Assembly: GCA_019308625.1 (NCBI GenBank)
Contig: JAFDHU010000055.1
Coordinates: forward strand, 1 to 9,043
Direction: 5' to 3'
Source: Deltaproteobacteria bacterium
Lineage (GTDB): Bacteria; Desulfobacterota; Desulfobaccia; Desulfobaccales; 0-14-0-80-60-11
Length of the DNA: 9,043 bases
Shown here: positions 7,834 through 9,043 of the stretch, piece after piece
Numbering within the stretch: the stretch's first letter is position 1
Layout: every line of letters begins with the position of its first letter
Program-made: the position numbers and the translations under genes
The notes under the pieces: generated by a model
Told to the model about the DNA's origin: nothing
Seen by the model: the letters and a program-made list of their open reading frames with translations, nothing else
Database searches by the model: none

Positions 7834-8912
7834 CTGGCCACGATGAAGTCGGAGGACTGCATGCCCACCACATGCTGGGAGGCCCCGGAGATGCCCACCG
7901 CGATGTACAGCTTGGGGGACACGGTCTTGCCGGTTTGCCCGATCTGGTGGGCATAAGAGATCCAGCCGGCGTCCACCGCCCCCCGGGTGGCCCCCACGGC
8001 CCCGCCCAAAAGCTCCGCCAGCTCCTCCAGCAGGGCGAAATGCCTGGCCTCCTTCAGGCCCCGGCCGCCGGCCACGATGACCTCCGCCTCCGCCAGGGGC
8101 AGGCGCTCTTTGATTTCCTCCACCGTGCGGACAAAGCGGCTTTGGGGGGAGGCCAGGGAGTTCAGCTCCACCCGGATGACTTGGCCCTCACCGGAGGCCG
8201 CCTGCGGCAGCCTTTTGAACACCCCGGGCCGGGCCGTGGCCATTTGGGGGTAGGTCCGGGGAGTGATGATGGTGGCCATGATGTTGCCCCCGAAGGCCGG
8301 GCGGGTCTGCAGCAGCAGGCGCTTGTCCTCATCTATGGCAAACGCGGTGCAGTCTGCGGTAAGGCCGGTTTTTAAGGCTGCAGCCACCTGGGGGATGAAG
8401 GCCCGGCCCAGATAGGTGGCCCCGGCCAGGATGATCTCCGGCTGAAAGCGCCGGGCGATTTCCGTCAGGGCCGAGGTGTAAGGGCCTTCACAGAAATCCG
8501 CCAAGGCCGGGTCTTCCGCCAGATAAACCTTGTTCGCTCCGGCGGCCAGAAGCGCTGGGGCCAGGTGCTCCACCCCGTCCCCCAGAAGCACCGCGGCCAC
8601 CTTCACCCCTAAAGCCTCGGCCAGACGGCGGGCCTCACCCAATAGCTCCAACGCCACCGGCGCCAGCCTGCCTTGCCGCTGCTCCGCAAAAACCCAGACC
8701 CCATCCGGGGGCACCCCCGGCCGGGGCGCCGGGGCCTCCGCCTCCGGCACCGCCAGGGCCCCCTCCGGACAAACCTCCACACAGGCCCCGCAAAGATTGC
8801 AGCCCTCGTCAACTACCAGAACCTCCCCTTCCAGGCGCAACACCCCGAAGGGACAAACCTCCACACACTGCCCACACGCAGTACACTTTTCGGCGTAAAT
8901 AATGATGCTCAT
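7812..8912 (-). CDS. etfA: Electron transfer flavoprotein alpha subunit with ferredoxin domain, C-terminus frameshifted
   Basis: ETF alpha binds FAD and, with EtfB, moves electrons between acyl-CoA dehydrogenases and the quinone pool or a bifurcating complex. Residues 1-50 form a two-cluster ferredoxin module with C10, C13, C16, C20 and C38, C41, C44, C48. The ETF alpha N-domain follows from about 70 (VWVFAEQRQGRLAPVALELLGEARRL begins it), and the FAD domain runs from about 230 with RPAFGGN, GGRGLKE, AVDAGW, QIGQTGKTVSP and AVGISGASQHVVGMQSSD. After IVA (residue 359) the frame is lost: seven foreign residues (RWPTWGW) precede TAG at 7814-7812, while the normal ending continues in another frame to 7747. 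GTGGCC occurs twice, 2 bases apart, at the junction (7828-7833 and 7836-7841). No Shine-Dalgarno precedes ATG 8912; a repeat hairpin begins 11 bases upstream. etfB is expected beyond the right edge. Confidence 0.92.
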   Translation of the reverse strand: MSIIIYAEKCTACGQCVEVCPFGVLRLEGEVLVVDEGCNLCGACVEVCPEGALAVPEAEAPAPRPGVPPDGVWVFAEQRQGRLAPVALELLGEARRLAEALGVKVAAVLLGDGVEHLAPALLAAGANKVYLAEDPALADFCEGPYTSALTEIARRFQPEIILAGATYLGRAFIPQVAAALKTGLTADCTAFAIDEDKRLLLQTRPAFGGNIMATIITPRTYPQMATARPGVFKRLPQAASGEGQVIRVELNSLASPQSRFVRTVEEIKERLPLAEAEVIVAGGRGLKEARHFALLEELAELLGGAVGATRGAVDAGWISYAHQIGQTGKTVSPKLYIAVGISGASQHVVGMQSSDFIVARWPTWGW

Positions 8913-8923
8913 GGCTTGGGATA

Positions 8924-8969
8924 TTGGGGGAGGGGGCTAAGGGCCACTGGCCCTTACCCCCTCCCCCAA
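8924..8969. repeat. 46-base near-perfect palindrome upstream of etfA
   Basis: A 21-bp stem with a single bulged C at 8937: outer arms TTGGGGGAGGGGG (8924-8936) and its complement (8957-8969), inner arms TAAGGGCC (8938-8945) and GGCCCTTA (8949-8956), and loop ACT. It lies 11 bases upstream of the etfA start, where the ribosome binding site should be. A second, imperfect hairpin of similar composition, centred on TTAA at 8988-8991, follows at about 8971-9006. Confidence 0.85.
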
Positions 8970-8991
8970 GCCCCCACCCCTAAACCCTTAA

Positions 8992-9043
8992 GGGGTTGGG
9001 AGGGGGTGCGGGGGAGGGCAGGGGTCGGTGACCCCTGGCCCTC
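8992..9043. repeat. G-rich palindromic element, copy 2 (truncated by the window edge)
   Basis: Same order and orientation as copy 1 at 2806-2861: GGGGTT, G-runs, then a hairpin with arms AGGGGTC (9020-9026) and GACCCCT (9030-9036), loop GGT, ending GGCCCTC at the last base of the window. It may continue to the right. It differs from copy 1 mainly in G-run lengths and in one loop base. Confidence 0.85.

Overview
The window reads as a chromosomal stretch of a GC-rich anaerobic bacterium. I favour Desulfobacterota (Desulfobacca- or Syntrophobacter-like). The reasons are an electron-transfer flavoprotein alpha subunit with an N-terminal two-cluster ferredoxin module, the order fabG-acpP-rpiB-glyA-nrdR-ribD, a DUF2703 protein, and short palindromic repeats of a kind I associate with those genomes. 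The assignment is inference from gene content and is not proven.

Layout. Positions 1-2111 are on the plus strand: the 3' part of trpA, then a stand-alone radical SAM protein carrying two [4Fe-4S] clusters and a [2Fe-2S] domain ahead of its catalytic domain. Everything from 2280 to 8912 is on the minus strand. In transcription order it runs: etfA (8912, C-terminus broken by a frameshift), a terminator-like hairpin, fabG, acpP, rpiB, glyA, nrdR, a DUF2703 gene and ribD. The plus and minus blocks converge at 2112-2279, which holds two tandem REP-like hairpins. All gene-free stretches are shorter than about 210 bases.

How the genes work together. fabG and acpP supply fatty-acid elongation; rpiB makes ribose-5-phosphate/ribulose-5-phosphate available; glyA makes glycine and one-carbon units; nrdR represses ribonucleotide reductase genes; ribD performs two steps of riboflavin synthesis. 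fabG-acpP-rpiB-glyA are packed with gaps of 21, -35 and 1 bases and are very probably one operon. nrdR, DUF2703 and ribD follow with gaps of 156, 183 and 26 bases. fabF, which commonly sits between acpP and rpiB in related genomes, is absent.

What stands out. No new multi-gene defence or metabolic system is evident; most genes are housekeeping. The most interesting signal is a repeat story. Three unrelated short repeat families (a 7-bp tandem array, a 23-bp palindrome and a G-rich palindromic element) lie side by side inside ribD, in frame, adding about 46 residues to the protein. Two of the families recur elsewhere: the 7-bp array upstream of fabG and the G-rich element upstream of etfA. Two genes carry apparent deletions relative to their families: trpA about 6 residues in frame, and etfA about 31 bases with a frameshift. 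These are either real decay or assembly errors. The three-module radical SAM protein next to trpA has no function I can assign.
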